Shown: positions 12,180-20,150 of the stretch, piece after piece
How positions within the stretch are numbered: the first letter of the stretch is position 1
Layout: every line of letters starts with the position of its first letter
Source: a virus
Virus record (IMG/VR): IMGVR_UViG_3300046796_000847
Coordinates: 1 to 37,390 of that record
Direction: 5' to 3' (one strand)
DNA: 37,390 bases
Translations under genes and position numbers: made by a program
Notes under the pieces: model-generated
Seen by the model: only the letters and a program-made list of their open reading frames with translations
Told to the model about the DNA's origin: nothing
Database searches by the model: none

Positions 12180-12749
12180 TTAGGGATGAAGCGGAAGTGC
12201 TTCGGCCTTGATGCAGGCGCTCACGGCGACTTCGACGCATGCCTTGACGCCGTGTTCAGCGCCGGGGGTGTTGCCGGAATTGCCGGGTGAAGTGGGCGTT
12301 TGGGTGTCCGTTTCACCGGGCGGGGATTTGGCGTGAGAAGGGGGCGCGCTCGATTTCGGCGGCTGCTTTGTCCCTCTCGGTGTCCCCTTGTGCCCGCCCG
12401 AAGGCGGGCTGGGTTGCGAGTGTGGGGAGTTCCCCGTCGACGGCACCACCTCCCTCGAGGAGGACCGCCTGTGTTGTCTGGCGGCGATCTCCCGGCAATC
12501 CATCGGCACTACATGGATCACCGCGAAGAGGGCGCAGACCTGATCGGAGGTGATCGTTTCGATTGCGCGTGAGAAGGAGCGGTGGCAGAGCTTGGACTGC
12601 GGATAGTTGAGACAGGGCGAGGCGGCTTCGATTCGCGTCACCTTCTTTTCCGTGGTCCTGTTTTCCCGATGGTTCGCCAGGTAGACCCCGAGGCCGACGA
12701 TCGCGACGAACAACAGGAGAAGGACGCGGCGGATATTGGCCTGGCTCAT
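12180..12749 (-). CDS. Membrane-anchored, Pro-rich, Cys-containing protein (possible spanin-like role)
   Basis: This encodes 189 residues from the ATG at 12749, whose TGA overlap with the upstream tiny gene (ATGA) fixes the start. There is one membrane helix near the N-terminus (VLLLLFVAIVGLGVYLA), then an extracytoplasmic-looking domain with several cysteines (C-LNYPQSKL-C, then VCALF and DC). A long Pro/Ser/Thr linker follows (SPPSGGHKGTPRG and so on), and a short C-terminal Cys-containing helix (VKACVEVAVSACIKAEAL). It lies upstream of the endolysin among membrane genes. It may help disrupt the envelope, but no true spanin family is recognised. Confidence 0.65.
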   Translation of the reverse strand: MSQANIRRVLLLLFVAIVGLGVYLANHRENRTTEKKVTRIEAASPCLNYPQSKLCHRSFSRAIETITSDQVCALFAVIHVVPMDCREIAARQHRRSSSREVVPSTGNSPHSQPSPPSGGHKGTPRGTKQPPKSSAPPSHAKSPPGETDTQTPTSPGNSGNTPGAEHGVKACVEVAVSACIKAEALPLHP

Positions 12750-12835
12750 CGCAGCACCAAGGACAGGGAGACGGCATAGAACACGACCCCGACCCAGGCG
12801 ACCGTCCACGGGTGTGAGGTAAGCCAGGGCGTCAT
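12746..12835 (-). CDS. 29-residue transmembrane peptide
   Basis: A tiny ORF from the ATG at 12835 has ATGA overlaps at both ends. It encodes one hydrophobic helix with Trp residues (WTVAWVGVVFYAVSLSLVL) between short polar ends. The tight coupling on both sides is the main support. It may be an antiholin-like or small holin partner of the neighbouring two-helix protein. Too short for a family call. Confidence 0.55.
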   Translation of the reverse strand: MTPWLTSHPWTVAWVGVVFYAVSLSLVLR

Positions 12836-12996
12836 TTCTCGTCCCGGTTCAAGAAGGCGGGCGAGCCGATCAGACCGATTGCGGCGATGACGATCGTCGA
12901 GTCGGGTTTCGGCGCCACGATGAACTCGAAACCCAGGATGAAGATCCCCACCACGAGGAGAACGATGTCTCTGGCTCGCTGGTACGACAGTCTCAT
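12832..12996 (-). CDS. Small two-helix membrane protein, holin-like
   Basis: This encodes 54 residues from the ATG at 12996. The frame opens further to a GTG at 13053, but that region belongs to the start of the plus-strand protease gene. Two hydrophobic segments (DIVLLVVGIFILGFEFIV and STIVIAAIGLIGSPAFL) flank APKPD, and the tail is charged (NRDEK). AAGGTG lies 9 bases upstream. Small proteins with this layout are common in actinobacteriophage lysis clusters, so this is a second holin or antiholin candidate. Confidence 0.6.
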   Translation of the reverse strand: MRLSYQRARDIVLLVVGIFILGFEFIVAPKPDSTIVIAAIGLIGSPAFLNRDEK

Positions 12997-13040
12997 GCAT
13001 TCCGTCACCTTCGGGTCGGAGGAGAGTAGATTCAGGAGAG

Positions 13041-13550
13041 ATGAGCCGGGCACTACTACTAGCCGGGGTGATGCTGGCGGCGGCCGCTGGATCAGCTCAG
13101 GCGGACACTACGATCACCTGCGAACCCTGCTCTCGCCCCTATCAGCGGTGGGTCGATGAAGCGCGGGTGCCGACGCCGGATATGATGCTCGCCGTAATCG
13201 AAGCGCCCTGCCCCTATCTGACCGAGGTCGGAGCTTGCACCGCGGCTGGGACTGACACGATCTGGTTCTCGACCTCGCGCCGTCAGGTCTTCTACCACGA
13301 GCTAGGCCACAACTTCGATTGGTACGTGCTGCCCGAATGGGCGCGGGTGCGCTACCTCGCGATCCTCGACCTTGCGGGGCCGTGGGAACAACCCGAAGCG
13401 GGGCATCAGTCGCCCAATGAGCTCTTCGCCGAGTCCTACGCCTTCTGCGCGATGCAGCCGGTCACGCATGGCGGCGGCGTGGCAGGGCAGGTGCCTGTCG
13501 GCGGTTGGCGCGTACACAATCGCGTCTGCCGCCTGATCGGGCGCCTCTAG
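13041..13550 (+). CDS. Secreted zinc metalloprotease-like protein, plus-strand moron
   Basis: This encodes 169 residues. The signal peptide is residues 1-21 (LLLAGVMLAAAAGSAQA). The zincin motif H86-E-L-G-H90 lies in FYHELGHNFDW, and a downstream Glu-rich helix, NELFAESYAFC (E127 or E131), could supply the third zinc ligand, as in gluzincins. Six or more cysteines (27, 30, 57, 66, 136 and near the end) suggest disulfides in an exported protein. AGGAGAG lies directly before the ATG. It is the only plus-strand gene inside the leftward late region, and its stop codon overlaps the tail-fibre gene's stop at CTAG. It could be expressed from the prophage and act outside the cell. Substrate unknown. 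Confidence 0.8.
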   Translation: MSRALLLAGVMLAAAAGSAQADTTITCEPCSRPYQRWVDEARVPTPDMMLAVIEAPCPYLTEVGACTAAGTDTIWFSTSRRQVFYHELGHNFDWYVLPEWARVRYLAILDLAGPWEQPEAGHQSPNELFAESYAFCAMQPVTHGGGVAGQVPVGGWRVHNRVCRLIGRL

Positions 13551-14152
13551 GAAAGGCCGTAGGCGTACAGGCGGCGGTTCTTGGCGGTGACGCTCCCGCT
13601 CGTGGCCTTGTACCGAGCCGTGATGGTGTATTCCGCAGCCGGCGCCCCGTGGACCATGAGCCCCCCCGCTGTCCCGGTCGCCATGAGGAGCAGTCCGGTG
13701 GTGGCGACTCCGACGACGCCTTCTTTGACGTTCAGCTTGTCTTGGGCGGTCGTCACGAAACAGAATCCAGTGCCGACAGTTGTCCCCGCGACGTTGACGC
13801 TCGCCCCCCCTTCGAAGCGAGCGACCTGGGTGCCGTTGATGAAGAGAGCGACCTGTCCCGCAGCGGCCACGGACGACTTGACCTCCGCCATGAAACCGAC
13901 CACAAGCAGTCCCGCTTCAGCGAGCGTAAGTTTGACTTCATCCGCCGTAGCGAGGGTCCCGAATTCGGTGTTCGTCCGGCTCTCTTCGGTGTTGATGAGT
14001 TTGGAGGTGCAGGACGCGAGGCCCAGTGCATTCAGCCGAGCGTGAACCTGATCTGCCATCGCTTTGGTCACCGCCGCCATGTCGGGCGGTTTGTCGGTCC
14101 CGAGGTAATAGGGGATTTCCTGCGGCGCAGCGGTTTTGCCAGAGACGGCCAT
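13547..14152 (-). CDS. Putative tail fibre / receptor-binding protein
   Basis: This encodes 201 residues at the distal end of the baseplate gene block, where fibre genes normally lie. The first 45 residues (PYYLGTDKPPDMAAVTKAMA) look like a fibre attachment segment. The rest is beta-rich with repeated Gly/Ala/Thr strands (GQVALFINGTQVARFEGG, LLLMATGTAGGLMVHG), consistent with a trimeric jelly-roll head. No enzymatic motif is visible. The call rests on position and composition. Confidence 0.65.
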   Translation of the reverse strand: MAVSGKTAAPQEIPYYLGTDKPPDMAAVTKAMADQVHARLNALGLASCTSKLINTEESRTNTEFGTLATADEVKLTLAEAGLLVVGFMAEVKSSVAAAGQVALFINGTQVARFEGGASVNVAGTTVGTGFCFVTTAQDKLNVKEGVVGVATTGLLLMATGTAGGLMVHGAPAAEYTITARYKATSGSVTAKNRRLYAYGLS

Positions 14153-14161
14153 CGACTACTC

Positions 14162-14767
14162 CTAGATTTCGGACGGCAGGATTTCCGCCAGGGCTTGGAC
14201 GGTTGAAAAAGCTGCGGCGAGGTCGGAGACCGTTTCCCAGTTGGTCGAGGCGGCGACATCGGCGACGGTCACGCCGTTGATCGCTTCAACGTCGAGGATC
14301 TCCCAGGCCGGGACCGCCGCCCTCACGATCGCCGCAGTGCGGGCCGGGTTCGGCGTCTGACTCAGAAGTGTGCGGACGTAGGTATGGCCGACTTCCGGGG
14401 TGCGCGGGTGGATGATGACGAGCGATTCGTCGTCTTCCAGCGTGCGCTGCACCGCGATTCGGATCGAAGGCTCCTGGCCGCGTTTCCATCCGGTCGGCTC
14501 GCGGATTTCGTTGCGCTGCTGAAGCTCGTTCATCTCCGGGGTCAGAACCACTCCGACGTACTGCGCGAGGTAGGGCAGGCTCTCGGCTGGGCAGTTGTCG
14601 ACGTCGAAGAGGACCGCCCAGGGTGCCGCGTCGTCATGTTCCCGGACGATCTCGTAGACGCCCTCCAATGGGCCTGCCCACGCATCGCAGAACGCTTTGA
14701 GGTCGCCGCTTACATCGTCCTCGATGTGGAAGCCGAGGGCATTGAACAGGAGTTCCCCAACGGTCAT
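14162..14767 (-). CDS. Baseplate protein, P2 gpI-like
   Basis: This encodes 201 residues. The pattern of an N-terminal helical part, then ESLPYLAQYVGV, an R-E-I-R-E-P-T-G-W-K-R-G turn and SIRIAVQRTL matches P2 gpI-type tail proteins, which join the baseplate wedge to fibres. It follows directly after a gpJ-like gene and precedes a fibre gene, the usual J-I-H order. ATG at 14767, adjacent to the gpJ-like stop. Confidence 0.8.
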   Translation of the reverse strand: MTVGELLFNALGFHIEDDVSGDLKAFCDAWAGPLEGVYEIVREHDDAAPWAVLFDVDNCPAESLPYLAQYVGVVLTPEMNELQQRNEIREPTGWKRGQEPSIRIAVQRTLEDDESLVIIHPRTPEVGHTYVRTLLSQTPNPARTAAIVRAAVPAWEILDVEAINGVTVADVAASTNWETVSDLAAAFSTVQALAEILPSEI

Positions 14768-15934
14768 CTATTCGACCGTGACGGTGAGCGTTTTCGGCGT
14801 CGTGAGCGGTGCCAGTCCGGTGAGGGCCAGGTCTTTGGCTTCTTTGGAGCCGCCGGCTTTCGCCAGTTTCAGCGAGACGACCCGGCCGACGCCCTGCACC
14901 CGGTCAACCTCGGAGATCAGCTCGTTGAGGTAGACCGTCGCGGTGTTCACCCAACCCGTCGAGGACGGATCTCCGACGGTCGGCAGGCCCCAGTTCGCGG
15001 GATCGAGGTACGCGGAGAGTCGGGCTTCGATGGCCGCTTTGACCGCTTCGGGGTCGAACCCCGGGAGGACGGTCGCTTTGGCTTCGATGTCGACTTCGGT
15101 GATAGTCGGATCGCCGACGAAGTTGAGGACACCGCTCGGGACCTTGGCCTCCTGACGTTCCTGCAGGACTTCCTTCGTCGGCGTCGAGAGTTTCGCCCCG
15201 GCTGCGCCCACCGCAATGACGGTGACGGCGAGGGCTTCTTCTTTCGCTTTTTCTCCATTCCACGCGGGGATGCAGAGGGCCCGGGCGACTCCTGCCACGG
15301 CCCGAGCGTCGATCTCGAAATCACGCGGGACGATCAGCGAGAGCGAGAGAAGCTGAAGCTCCTGAATCAGCCGGTCAAGGTAGGCGTCTTCGTCCTCTTC
15401 GTCCACGCCGCCCGACGTTTCGCCGAGCAGGGCGACCGATTCCACGAAGGCGACGGCGGAGATCGGTTCGGGGGTGGCGGAGAGGCCGTTGCCTTCCACG
15501 CCCGGTTCGATCGCTTCGAGGACGACCTCGCCCGCTTTGGTCGTGGTGGCGCCGGGCGCGACCGTCACATCGGAGACGACGCGGAAGCCGAAGGATTCAT
15601 CACCCGTCCCAGCGATGCTGACTTCGGTCCCGGCGGGAATCGTGTAACCGGCGTTGTCGACCATCGTCCAAGTGGTCAGTGCGGTGGCCGGCGCCGCCAG
15701 GATCGGCGGCACGTTGGCGATCGTCTCGCCGAACTTCTTGAACATCGCTGCGGAGGTGACCGCGGCCTGGTCGCGGACGGTGGAGGCGATGCGGGCGAAG
15801 GCTTTGGTCAGCCAGGTCTCGAGATCGCCCTCGGCAGGTTCCCAGTCTTCGAACTGGGCCTCGATCGCTTCGATGACCTCCTGCTCGAGGGCGGCCGGGT
15901 CGTTGTCAATGAGCGCCTCGGTGAAGGTGGTCAC
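14768..15934 (-). CDS. Baseplate J-like wedge protein
   Basis: This encodes 388 residues from a GTG at 15934 (GTGA overlap). It has the features of the P2 gpJ / Mu gp47 family: a helical start, then TIPAGTEVSIAGTGDESFGF, the VVLEAIEPGVEGNGL segment (family G-x-x-G-N), DEDAYLDRLIQEL, RDFEIDARAVAGVARALCIP, and a C-terminal SEVDRVQGVGRVVSL. This protein forms the arms of the contractile-tail baseplate. With the sheath gene it shows that the phage has a contractile tail. Confidence 0.9.
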   Translation of the reverse strand: MTTFTEALIDNDPAALEQEVIEAIEAQFEDWEPAEGDLETWLTKAFARIASTVRDQAAVTSAAMFKKFGETIANVPPILAAPATALTTWTMVDNAGYTIPAGTEVSIAGTGDESFGFRVVSDVTVAPGATTTKAGEVVLEAIEPGVEGNGLSATPEPISAVAFVESVALLGETSGGVDEEDEDAYLDRLIQELQLLSLSLIVPRDFEIDARAVAGVARALCIPAWNGEKAKEEALAVTVIAVGAAGAKLSTPTKEVLQERQEAKVPSGVLNFVGDPTITEVDIEAKATVLPGFDPEAVKAAIEARLSAYLDPANWGLPTVGDPSSTGWVNTATVYLNELISEVDRVQGVGRVVSLKLAKAGGSKEAKDLALTGLAPLTTPKTLTVTVE

Positions 15935-16263
15935 GCTGCCTCCGGTCTCAGGGTCACGTCCAACTCGCCGAGCTCGCCCAGCCGCGCCTCACCGATCAGA
16001 TGCGCTCTCGGCTCCCACTTCGCGACTGCAGTGAGATAGGCCTCAGCGCTCGGGTTCGGCGGCAATTGCTCGAAGGTCGGATCTACCAATCCGTATTCGG
16101 GCTCCTCGATCCGCGAGCCGACTGGGGTGCGCAGGACCGCCTCGACGCATTGCTCGATCTCCTCGGCGGAGTCCTGCTCGACCTGGGCGACGATGCCGTC
16201 GACGACGCGGAACGGATGCTTGAGATGGGGCGCCTTCAGTTTGGAGACCCATCGAGCTGACAT
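15931..16263 (-). CDS. Possible internal translation product: free gp25-like wedge protein
   Basis: This in-frame 110-residue product would start at the ATG at 16263 (MSARW), preceded by AGGAAGG at good spacing inside the fusion gene. The length is close to that of stand-alone gp25/gpW proteins (about 110-140 residues). A wedge assembly needing gp25 copies without the bulky N-terminal enzyme would explain such a site. Sequence-supported but not proven. Confidence 0.4.
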   Translation of the reverse strand: MSARWVSKLKAPHLKHPFRVVDGIVAQVEQDSAEEIEQCVEAVLRTPVGSRIEEPEYGLVDPTFEQLPPNPSAEAYLTAVAKWEPRAHLIGEARLGELGELDVTLRPEAA

Positions 16264-17874
16264 GGATGAGCCTTCCTGCGGCTCACCGGGCAACGGCACT
16301 TTCAGTGCGTCGGCGAAGCTCGCGACAGGGGGATCGAGGTAATAGGGGTCTTCGAGTGCTTCCTTGACCGCTGCGGTGGCGGATTCGCTTGACTCGATCG
16401 CCCAGTCCGCTCGCCCTTTCGTGTGTTCGATGTACCAGTTGAACAAGACCAGCGCCCGGACGTTGGGCATTTCGAAGGGCAGCGTCCACTGGAGAAACTG
16501 CCGGAGCCATTCGGCCTTGTGCGGCGGTTCGGGTCCCGCTTTCGTGAACCACTCAGAGCAAGCAACCTCGCAGATGATCTGCGGCTTGGTCGGGCATTTT
16601 TCGACCAGCCGTTCATAGGTTTCGAGGAAGACGGCCTGGCTCGTGCGCCAGCCCAGCGGGACGGCAGGATTCTGGCCGTTGTAGCCGTCGAACCCGACCC
16701 AATCCACGTATTCGTCGCCCGGATACATATTGCCCGCTTCCCCGGTGAAGGGGTCCGTTTCGGGCGTCGGAGCGAAGAGGATGTTCGGACACCAGACGAA
16801 GGTGACGTTGTGGGCGATCGAGGAGACGATCCCGTGCACTCGCCGCCACGCTTCGACGTATTCGGCCCCGGTCACGTAGGTCATCCCCCACGGGAACCCT
16901 TCCCGCAGGTTCATCTCCCACCAGAGCCGCAGGTAGAACGGGTGCCCCCAGTCGCGGGCCTCTTTGGCCCATGCGGTGATCCCGTCGTCGTAGACCTCGG
17001 CATTGACGTCCTGAATGACGTTGGCCGGACCGCCGAGGGACTTCATCGGGATCGCGCCGCGGGCGTGGATGCGGTCGCTGGCGCCCGCGAAGAAGCCATC
17101 CCAGACCGGGCCTGTGCCTGCTTCCCAGGGGTCGCCCATGTGGACGATCCCCACTTTGCGCCCGGCGTCCGCCTCGAACTGGTCCCAGAGCGGTTCGTTG
17201 ATGGGGGCCGGTTCGCAGGGGCCCGAGGCTTCCGTTTCGGCTATGTCTGCGCCCCAGTAACGGGGGAGCTGCGTCGGCGGCGGGTCCGGTTCGACGCCGA
17301 CCCAGGAGTTGTCAGTCGAGCCCTGGTCGTCGTTAATCGCCAGACCGTCGATGAGAATGGGAGTGCCGGATTTGACCCCGCCCGGGTTGCCGAAACGGGC
17401 CTTGTTGATCCCCAGGTTGCCGACCGCGAATGCCTGTTCGGCGGCCTTCTGGACGCCGTTGAAGCGCCAGGAGATCAGGCCGTTTCCTTCGGCGTTGATC
17501 TGGCACAGGACCTCGGCTACGAACCATTCACCAGCCGTGATTTTCGGCGGGGTTTCCGTCGGATGCGCGACCCCGTTCCACATCCGCAGTTCGCCGGCTT
17601 CGTTGATCGAGAGTTCGAGCTTCGTCGCTTCGCCGTTGAGAAGCCGCAGGATCGCCGTCGTGTTTTCGGGCAGTTTGGCGAGCTTGCCAGCGACCCGGTA
17701 GAGGTATTTTCGACCGAGGACGCCAGCCGGGTGAACCTCCACGACGTTGAAGGCGCCCGAGGCACAGGCCGCGCTCGCGGCGCCGGCCCACGGGTTAGTC
17801 GCTTCTTCAACGACTGAGCCGACCGTGGGCGTCGTGATCGGCCAGAAGTCGAAGTTCTCCGACGCGAGACGCAT
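15931..17874 (-). CDS. Lectin-like + GH26-like + gp25-like baseplate fusion protein
   Basis: This encodes 647 residues. Residues about 1-195 are a LamG/concanavalin-like jelly roll (RKYLYRVAGKLAKLP, ELRMWNGV, GEWFVAEVLCQINAEG). Residues about 205-505 are a GH26-like barrel, with acid/base E320 in LRLWWEMN and nucleophile E436 in IICEVACSEW. Residues about 538-647 match the GPW/gp25 baseplate wedge family (FRVVDGIVAQVEQDSAEEIE, then VLRTPVGSR and EPEYGLVDP). So a surface-glycan enzyme is fused to a core baseplate subunit. An internal Shine-Dalgarno (AGGAAGG, 7 bases before the ATG at 16263) could also yield free gp25-like protein. The enzyme may degrade envelope glycan at attachment. Confidence 0.85.
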   Translation of the reverse strand: MRLASENFDFWPITTPTVGSVVEEATNPWAGAASAACASGAFNVVEVHPAGVLGRKYLYRVAGKLAKLPENTTAILRLLNGEATKLELSINEAGELRMWNGVAHPTETPPKITAGEWFVAEVLCQINAEGNGLISWRFNGVQKAAEQAFAVGNLGINKARFGNPGGVKSGTPILIDGLAINDDQGSTDNSWVGVEPDPPPTQLPRYWGADIAETEASGPCEPAPINEPLWDQFEADAGRKVGIVHMGDPWEAGTGPVWDGFFAGASDRIHARGAIPMKSLGGPANVIQDVNAEVYDDGITAWAKEARDWGHPFYLRLWWEMNLREGFPWGMTYVTGAEYVEAWRRVHGIVSSIAHNVTFVWCPNILFAPTPETDPFTGEAGNMYPGDEYVDWVGFDGYNGQNPAVPLGWRTSQAVFLETYERLVEKCPTKPQIICEVACSEWFTKAGPEPPHKAEWLRQFLQWTLPFEMPNVRALVLFNWYIEHTKGRADWAIESSESATAAVKEALEDPYYLDPPVASFADALKVPLPGEPQEGSSMSARWVSKLKAPHLKHPFRVVDGIVAQVEQDSAEEIEQCVEAVLRTPVGSRIEEPEYGLVDPTFEQLPPNPSAEAYLTAVAKWEPRAHLIGEARLGELGELDVTLRPEAA

Positions 17875-17889
17875 GGAAGACCTTTCGGG

Positions 17890-18183
17890 CTAGAAGGAAA
17901 CGTCGGGTTCGGCGGCGTCGGGCCACCACGCGAGGATCACCGGGGGTCCTGCGTCGGGATCGCCGAGCACCGCCCGATCGCCCTTCTTCGGGTAGAAGAC
18001 CCCGGCCGCGGTGACGTAAGGCATCCAGGGCATCGGGTCCTCGGAGAGCTGCTCGGAGAAACTGGGGACGACGCAGCGGACCTCCTGGCCGGGTTCGGTC
18101 GCGTCATCGAGGACCGTTGCCTCGTGGAGGACCGGGCCGGGTACGTCGACGGCCGAGGCGGTGAGGTCGCGGGGTTCGGGCAT
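17890..18183 (-). CDS. Small OB-fold baseplate protein (gpV-like)
   Basis: This encodes 97 residues from the ATG at 18183 (TGATG overlap with the hub stop). It is beta-rich with EVRCVVPSFSEQL, then FYPKKGDRAVLGDPDAGPPV and ILAWWP, the typical OB-fold ending of P2 gpV/gp5-type central spike or hub proteins. It lacks the long C-terminal beta-helix needle, so it is the OB part only. The place between hub and gp25 genes fits a spike/hub component. Confidence 0.65.
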   Translation of the reverse strand: MPEPRDLTASAVDVPGPVLHEATVLDDATEPGQEVRCVVPSFSEQLSEDPMPWMPYVTAAGVFYPKKGDRAVLGDPDAGPPVILAWWPDAAEPDVSF

Positions 18184-20150
18184 CAGAGCCCCTTCGGGTG
18201 GCGCTTGACGTTGAACTCGGCGAGATAGGACGGACTCGGGGTGAATTCCTCCGCCCCGCCACTCGCGCTTGAATTCTGCCCCCCCCCGCTCTGGAAGAAC
18301 TTGCCCGCGATTTCGATGATCGTGTGTTCGGTGGTGGCGCTGCCGGTGCCCGTGTGGACGTAGACCGTCACCGATTCGCCGGGGCCCGCCTCGCCCCATC
18401 CGGCGAGTCCTTTGGTGTCCAAGCGCCCCTGGAGGAAGCCGCCGACATCGAGGATCTTGGAGACGAAGCCCGAGCAGTCATAGCCCGATTCGCTGAACCC
18501 GCCCCAGACATAGGGCGGGTTCTTGTTGGCGATCTTTTCGGCCGTTTCCAGCATCCGCTGCACGGTCGGATTACTGGCCGCGCTGCCGGTGGTGCTCGGA
18601 GAGGTCGTTTTCGTCGCCGGCGCCGGCTCGGGCAGCGGCGCGGTCGGCTTGCGGAGCTTCACCGTGATCCGCTTGAGGTCGCTCACATCGGAGTCGCGGA
18701 GCGGCGCTTCGATGGATTCGACCAGATAGCGGCCCCTGCCCTCATGCGTCGCCGCCACGACCGCCGAGCTGACGCCCTGCTTCTGGCCCTTCTTGTTGGC
18801 CTTCACCGGGGCGTCTCCGCTGCCGATGCTCGCTGGGCCGTAGCCCTCCAGGGTCACGACGGAGCCGGGAGGCGGCGTCCACTTCTTCGCGTCGGCTTCG
18901 ACCGTGACTTCGGTGACCTTGCGGTTCGCGTTGAAGCTAAAGCTGACCTTCTCGATGCCGTCTGTTGAGGGCTTCGCTTCGCCCTTCTCGCGCTTGATCG
19001 CGAGCCGGACCTGGGAGCGGAAGAGGTCTGTCTCGGCGATGTAGAAGAAGCGATCACCAACCCAGAAGGCGCGCCAGTTGACTTCTTTCGCCAGGCGCTT
19101 GATCCCGGTCCAGTAGTCCTCGCCCTTCTTGATTTCGAACTTGTAGGGCTCGGTGACGGTGGTCGTGGAACCGCTGCCGAGCGTGCCGCCGCCGAAGGCT
19201 TCGAGCCACTTCGCGGCCTCGCTGGAGAAGCGTTCGTAGGGCGCAGCGCCGTCGCGGTTGCGCTGCACAGTCGTCGCGATCTCGGCTGGCGAGAAGCCCG
19301 GGTTGGCCTTGAAGACGCCGATCGCGCCCGGTTCACCGGAGTTGTAGCCGGTCAGGAAACCCTTGACCGATTCCTCGACGTTCGTGTGGTCGGTGTTGGG
19401 GGCGGTGAACGATTCCTGCTCGAGGATGTTCGGCGTCAACTCGCCGATATGTGACTCGTCCATGAGCGCAACCAGGAGTGCCAACTCCACCTGCTGGGGG
19501 ACGCTGAGGGACTCCGCGACGCGAAGGGCGCGGTTGGCCTTGTCGATCTGGGCAGAGGTGGCCTTCACCCCGGCGACGGTCAGGCCCTTGACATCTCCGA
19601 TCCCCTTGCCACGTTCTGTTTTCGCGTTCGCCGCAGCCTGTTTGCCCTGCCGTTCGGTTTTGATCGGCTGGACGACGTGGAGCTGTGGACAGGTGATCTC
19701 TGCCCGGGGGTGGACTTCCTTGATGCGAGCGACGATGAACTCCGCCCGCGTCATGTGCTTCGCGTCCGCTTTGGCTTTCGGGCCCCTGCGGTAAGCCTTG
19801 ACCCGCCCGCCGATTTCCCGCAACTCCGCGACGTTGCGGTCCTCCAGAGTGAGTGTCACCTGCGGCGGGGCGAGAACGGCGCCCATATAGCGGAACCAGA
19901 GGCCGTCGAGTAGCGCGTCGAATTTTTCAGAGAGCAGGGCAGCGTCGAGGAACGCCATGCTGGAGTCCTGTAGAGCAAGGCTGATCGAGCTGGACCCCGC
20001 GATGGTGCGGATGATCGTTGGCCCCGGGAGGATCGCCCCACCTATCTCGATCGCGACCTTGCGGCCGTCGTGCAGGGTGAGATCGGTGAGCGAGGAGTCG
20101 ATGCCCTGGACGCGGCTGACCACTTGGGCCGGGGCTACGGCGGGCGTCAC
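18183..20150 (-). CDS. Baseplate hub / tail lysin with C-terminal NlpC/P60 domain
   Basis: This encodes 655 residues from a GTG at 20150 (GTGA overlap). The N-terminal and middle parts have the hub layout of gpD/XkdQ-type proteins: DLTLHDGRKVAIEIGGAI and TIAGSSSISLALQDSS, then EIKKGEDYWTGIKRLAKEVN, AFWVGDRFFYIAE, and GSVVTLEGYG. An inserted region (about 170-320; LSVPQQVELALLVALMDESH) resembles a small helical lysozyme-like or linker domain. Residues about 535-655 are NlpC/P60, with C559 in GYDCSGFVSK and H609 in TEHTIIE. It probably punctures and cuts the peptidoglycan at DNA entry. Confidence 0.85.
   Translation of the reverse strand: MTPAVAPAQVVSRVQGIDSSLTDLTLHDGRKVAIEIGGAILPGPTIIRTIAGSSSISLALQDSSMAFLDAALLSEKFDALLDGLWFRYMGAVLAPPQVTLTLEDRNVAELREIGGRVKAYRRGPKAKADAKHMTRAEFIVARIKEVHPRAEITCPQLHVVQPIKTERQGKQAAANAKTERGKGIGDVKGLTVAGVKATSAQIDKANRALRVAESLSVPQQVELALLVALMDESHIGELTPNILEQESFTAPNTDHTNVEESVKGFLTGYNSGEPGAIGVFKANPGFSPAEIATTVQRNRDGAAPYERFSSEAAKWLEAFGGGTLGSGSTTTVTEPYKFEIKKGEDYWTGIKRLAKEVNWRAFWVGDRFFYIAETDLFRSQVRLAIKREKGEAKPSTDGIEKVSFSFNANRKVTEVTVEADAKKWTPPPGSVVTLEGYGPASIGSGDAPVKANKKGQKQGVSSAVVAATHEGRGRYLVESIEAPLRDSDVSDLKRITVKLRKPTAPLPEPAPATKTTSPSTTGSAASNPTVQRMLETAEKIANKNPPYVWGGFSESGYDCSGFVSKILDVGGFLQGRLDTKGLAGWGEAGPGESVTVYVHTGTGSATTEHTIIEIAGKFFQSGGGQNSSASGGAEEFTPSPSYLAEFNVKRHPKGL

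Noticed and set aside
10500-17817. Several long plus-strand ORFs opposite the GH26, endolysin, gpJ and fusion genes
   Set aside because: They mirror real minus-strand genes with clear domains and have no recognisable motifs or ribosome sites.
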